From the NCBI RefSeq assembly GCF_900119075.1, contig NZ_FPIP01000004.1, positions 309,309 to 373,308 on the forward strand: a DNA stretch of 64,000 nucleotides, given 5' to 3'. Below, piece after piece: positions 61,214 to 64,000 of the stretch (its first letter is position 1; the number at the start of each line of letters is the position of its first letter). A model generated the notes under the pieces. It was not told the origin of the DNA. It did not search any database and was given only the letters and a program-made list of their open reading frames with translations. Origin of the DNA: Ruminococcus flavefaciens (GTDB taxonomy: Bacteria > Bacillota > Clostridia > Oscillospirales > Ruminococcaceae). The position numbers and the translations under genes were made by a program.

Positions 61214-62362
61214 ATGAACATCAAGAAAAAAGCTTTAAAGGCAGCAGCATTTATTGCCGCAGTAACTATGACAGCAGGTATTTCTCTGCCGTCTCAGAGA
61301 GGAGCAATTTCAGCTCCTGTACTCAGTGCATATGCAGAAGAAACAGGTACTGAGGGCAAGTCAGGTGCGCTTACTTACAAGAAGTATTCCGACCATGTTG
61401 AGATTACTTTGTGCGATAAGTCAGCTACTTCAGTAGAGATACCTGCAAGTATCGACGGTGTGCCCGTTACAGTTATCGGAATGTATGCATTCCAGATAAG
61501 CAAGATAAAAAGTGTTACTATTCCGAATACAGTCAAGGAAATAGGTCACTATGCATTCAACAACTGCCCTGATCTTACATCGGTAACTATACCTGACAGC
61601 GTTGAAAAGGTTGGTATCAGAGCATTTGAGTACTGTAAATCACTGGAGAAAGTTGAGTTCCCTGACCATATAATTGAATGGAATACGAAGGTGTTTGAGG
61701 ATACACCGTGGATAGCCGCACAGCGGGAAAAGTCACCGCTGGTAATCGTAAACGGCGCACTTCTTGACGGCGACAAGTGCAAAGGCGACGTAAAGCTCGG
61801 GTCCGATATCAAATACATAGCTTCGGGAGCATTTCAGCGCAATATGGATATAACATCTGTAGTTGTACCTTCAAGTGTTACGGTACTTCGTGATAACGTT
61901 TTCTTCTACTGTACAAGTCTTACATCTGTAGAGCTTAACGGCGTGACTGAAATAGGTAGTATGGCTTTTGACGGATGTAATAAGCTGACTGACCTGAAGC
62001 TCTCCGGCAAGCTGAAAACTATTGACGATATGGCTTTCCCCGATACTTCATCTCAGGCTACTATAACTTTCTACGGAAGCAAAGATACATGGGAAAAGGT
62101 TAAGAAGCCCACAGATGATCCGTTCCTTAAGAATGCAAAAATGGTATTTGACGAAAGCCACGTTGATCCTGTTGATGACTTGGCAGGCGATGTGAACATG
62201 GACGGTGAATTCAATGTAACCGACCTTTTACTCTTCCAGAAATGGCTTCTCGGAGATACAAGTGCAGAGCTGAAAAGCTGGAAGGCAGCTGACTACACCA
62301 AGGACGAAAAGCTTGATATATTTGACCTTGTTCTTATGAGAAAGGCTATCATCATCAAATAA
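61214..62362 (+). CDS. Secreted BspA-type leucine-rich-repeat protein with dockerin
   Basis: 382 residues. Signal peptide (1-40), about seven LRR_5 (BspA/TpLRR) repeats of ~23 residues (for example KSVTIPNTVKEIGHYAFNNC, SVTIPDSVEKVGIRAFEYC), and a C-terminal dockerin (about 315-380, GDVNMDGEFNVTDLLLFQKW ... YTKDEKLDIFDLVLM). LRR_5 proteins bind surfaces or proteins; with a dockerin it would be a non-enzymatic cellulosome component. GGAGGGG before the ATG. Confidence 0.88.
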   Translation: MNIKKKALKAAAFIAAVTMTAGISLPSQRGAISAPVLSAYAEETGTEGKSGALTYKKYSDHVEITLCDKSATSVEIPASIDGVPVTVIGMYAFQISKIKSVTIPNTVKEIGHYAFNNCPDLTSVTIPDSVEKVGIRAFEYCKSLEKVEFPDHIIEWNTKVFEDTPWIAAQREKSPLVIVNGALLDGDKCKGDVKLGSDIKYIASGAFQRNMDITSVVVPSSVTVLRDNVFFYCTSLTSVELNGVTEIGSMAFDGCNKLTDLKLSGKLKTIDDMAFPDTSSQATITFYGSKDTWEKVKKPTDDPFLKNAKMVFDESHVDPVDDLAGDVNMDGEFNVTDLLLFQKWLLGDTSAELKSWKAADYTKDEKLDIFDLVLMRKAIIIK

Positions 62363-62369
62363 ACTAAAA

Positions 62370-62401
62370 AAAGGCTGTACAGAATTATCTGTACAGCCTT
62401 T
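62370..62401. terminator. Bidirectional intrinsic terminator
   Basis: 13-bp stem AAAGGCTGTACAG / CTGTACAGCCTTT with a six-base loop, A-rich before and T-rich after. Serves the two convergent dockerin genes. Confidence 0.85.
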
Positions 62402-62408
62402 AATATTT

Positions 62409-64000
62409 TTAGTATAACTTTTGTACTTCAATCCAGTTTATCTTGAAATCATCTCTTATTACTGCGTCCTTGTCAAGCTCAAGATAGATATTCCATTCAG
62501 CCATATCGCAGGTCATTACCTGAGTTAATAGCCTGTTGATAGTGACATATTGGTCTGTAAGCTCTGTAACTTCATGTCTTATAGAGCCGCTTGATTCGGT
62601 AAAAGTAATGACCATGATCTTATGAGTATTGAACCATTCATCATCGTATGGTTCGCCTTGGCTGTTTAAGAGGGTTCCGACTTCCTCTGCACTTGTAAGA
62701 AAGCTTATACTTCCCTCACGGTCATAGCTGGGAGTACAATAACAGCGTTTATACTGAACATTGATAGGGTACTGCTTCGGAGCAGGCAGCTTTGCGGTTG
62801 CTATAAGCTTTTTCCTCATAGCAACAAGGTCGAAGATATCAATAACATCGTCCTTGCACAGGTCTACGGCTCTCCAGTCGTCAAGCTTGGTGTCTGTGCC
62901 GCTGTGGAGCCATTTCTGCAATGTTACAAGGTCAGCGATACCGAAGTCGCCGTCGCCGTTGGCGTCGCCCGTACACTTGAATACAGCATTCTGTCCGCTG
63001 TACTCGCTCTTGGGGACAATCACCTTCACTACAAATAAGAAATCAGTATTGCATATCCCGAAGTCAGGAGCAGGCTGAGTGTAATATACGGTAATATCAT
63101 CGTCTGAGAATACCGTATCGTCTACACTGAACATATCTCCGCCTGTTGAGTCAAAACACAAGTCGAAGAGCAGAACGTTATTCTTGAAGAAAGCTTCGTC
63201 ATAGGCTCCGAATATCTTTTCCTGATACTCTTCCGAGAAATACTTTGATGTTATTTCTTTAAGCTCGGACTGTGATTTTACTGCTGTGGGCTTAAAGTCA
63301 TTTATCATAGTATATAAATCAGCGAATAGATTCTTGGTAATAGTCGAGTACTTGTTAATAGAGTATTTAACCCCGACTGTCTCTTTTTTTCTGAGCCGGA
63401 AGGTGATATCGCCTGTATTATTGCCGTTATTTATGACTTCTCTCGGCTTTTCCTTTGAAAGCTCATAGCCGGAGGGGAGATACTTCTCATCAATATTAAG
63501 GTCAAGCCATTCTGCTGTAATGACTTCCCAGTAATATGGGTTCTGACCTTCAAGATTCTTCATTTCGATACCGAAGAGCTTGGAAAGGTCAATATTATCC
63601 ATATTGACAAACTTATTCGTGTCCTCATCAATAAAAGTAATACGCTTTACATTGTCAGAGAAAGTCTCCCTGCATTCCCATTCAGCACCGTTGTACTTGT
63701 ATGCGTCCTTTGGCATCGTAAGCTGAAGAATACTGAGATATGACGTTCTGGACTGAGTACCGCTTATTATAGGCGTATAATCAACATAAAGGGTATTGTC
63801 TCTGGAGTAAACGCTTTCAAGTCCGAAGCGTGATACGCGTCCGCGGTATTTGTCGAGATAAGTATTCAGTATAAGAATGTTGTTCTCGAAGAATTTATCA
63901 CTGTACTGTGATACGAAATTCTTTATCGCATCGTCATTCAGATAGAAATCAAGAAACTCAGAGAGCTCAGATTTTGATTTTATGACCGCAGATTTTGATC
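62409..64000 (-). CDS. Partial protein with repeats flanking an internal dockerin
   Basis: At least 530 residues; the frame remains open to the window edge, so the N-terminus is missing. Two clear repeats of ~130 residues carry SKSELSEFLDFYLND ... YSDKFFENNILIL and SQSELKEITSKYFSE ... YDEAFFKNNVLLF; a third, weaker one (SAEEVGTLLNSQ ... YDDEWFNTHKIMVI) follows a dockerin (GDANGDGDFGIADLVTLQKW ... LCKDDVIDIFDLVAM). The repeat is not a family I recognise; the surroundings suggest a secreted cellulosome-linked protein of binding or structural function. Confidence 0.7.
   Translation of the reverse strand, partial: SKSAVIKSKSELSEFLDFYLNDDAIKNFVSQYSDKFFENNILILNTYLDKYRGRVSRFGLESVYSRDNTLYVDYTPIISGTQSRTSYLSILQLTMPKDAYKYNGAEWECRETFSDNVKRITFIDEDTNKFVNMDNIDLSKLFGIEMKNLEGQNPYYWEVITAEWLDLNIDEKYLPSGYELSKEKPREVINNGNNTGDITFRLRKKETVGVKYSINKYSTITKNLFADLYTMINDFKPTAVKSQSELKEITSKYFSEEYQEKIFGAYDEAFFKNNVLLFDLCFDSTGGDMFSVDDTVFSDDDITVYYTQPAPDFGICNTDFLFVVKVIVPKSEYSGQNAVFKCTGDANGDGDFGIADLVTLQKWLHSGTDTKLDDWRAVDLCKDDVIDIFDLVAMRKKLIATAKLPAPKQYPINVQYKRCYCTPSYDREGSISFLTSAEEVGTLLNSQGEPYDDEWFNTHKIMVITFTESSGSIRHEVTELTDQYVTINRLLTQVMTCDMAEWNIYLELDKDAVIRDDFKINWIEVQKLY

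Overview
The window looks like chromosomal DNA from a fibre-degrading, cellulosome-forming Ruminococcus, most like R. flavefaciens. The evidence is eight secreted proteins with type-I-like dockerin modules, Thr-rich linkers, modular xylan-active enzymes (GH30, GH43, CE1, CBM22, CBM6), GGAGG-type ribosome-binding sites and near-consensus housekeeping promoters. The species assignment is inference; no rRNA or marker gene is present.

Layout. 1-2289: 3' part of a GH3 glycosidase. 2449-7118 (minus): GntR regulator, ABC ATPase, two permeases and a membrane-anchored serine hydrolase, behind a perfect 16-bp inverted-repeat operator. 7501-20889: plant cell-wall island with a GH9-like dockerin protein that lacks the usual catalytic motifs, a GH30-CBM22-dockerin-GH43-CBM6 protein, a small Est1E-like feruloyl esterase, a dockerin-CBM22-CE1 esterase and a GH43-CBM6-CBM22-dockerin-CE1 protein. 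Three of these genes share an upstream TTTTKTCCACYT element. 21064-34917: fifteen tightly overlapping cobalamin genes (cbiD, F, G, H, J, ET, A, cobT, U, S, C, cbiB, cobD, cbiP, cbiC), anaerobic (early cobalt) route, with no cbiL and no riboswitch in front. 35012-40598: a cobalamin riboswitch with terminator, then an exported CbiK-like lipoprotein, a NEAT-like lipoprotein and a BtuFCD-type importer. 41014-46361 (minus): MFS exporter with a short leader peptide, and an AMP-dependent ligase paired with a dockerin-bearing SGNH hydrolase. 47035-54290: ABC exporter, secreted beta-lactamase-fold protein and a two-component system. 54418-56955: a large dockerin protein with three GH11-like segments. 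57438-61032: a second GntR-ABC-permease operon. 61214-64000: an LRR-dockerin protein, and convergent to it a partial protein with repeats around an internal dockerin.

How the parts work together. The enzymes near 10-21 kb cover xylan backbone cleavage, arabinose or xylose side-chain removal and feruloyl ester release on a dockerin-assembled complex, with a cytosolic esterase for imported feruloylated oligosaccharides. The corrinoid block combines lower-ligand attachment and ring synthesis with a separately controlled, B12-repressed uptake locus.

Most unusual features: (1) two copies of a ~370-bp folded repeat, each lying exactly between the two arms of a different intrinsic terminator, with compensatory changes in the inner stem and a 61-bp sub-module in opposite arms; (2) a GH9 protein with all catalytic motifs replaced; (3) the B12-riboswitch-controlled surface CbiK/NEAT-like/ABC locus; (4) a leader peptide plus hairpin before an MFS exporter.
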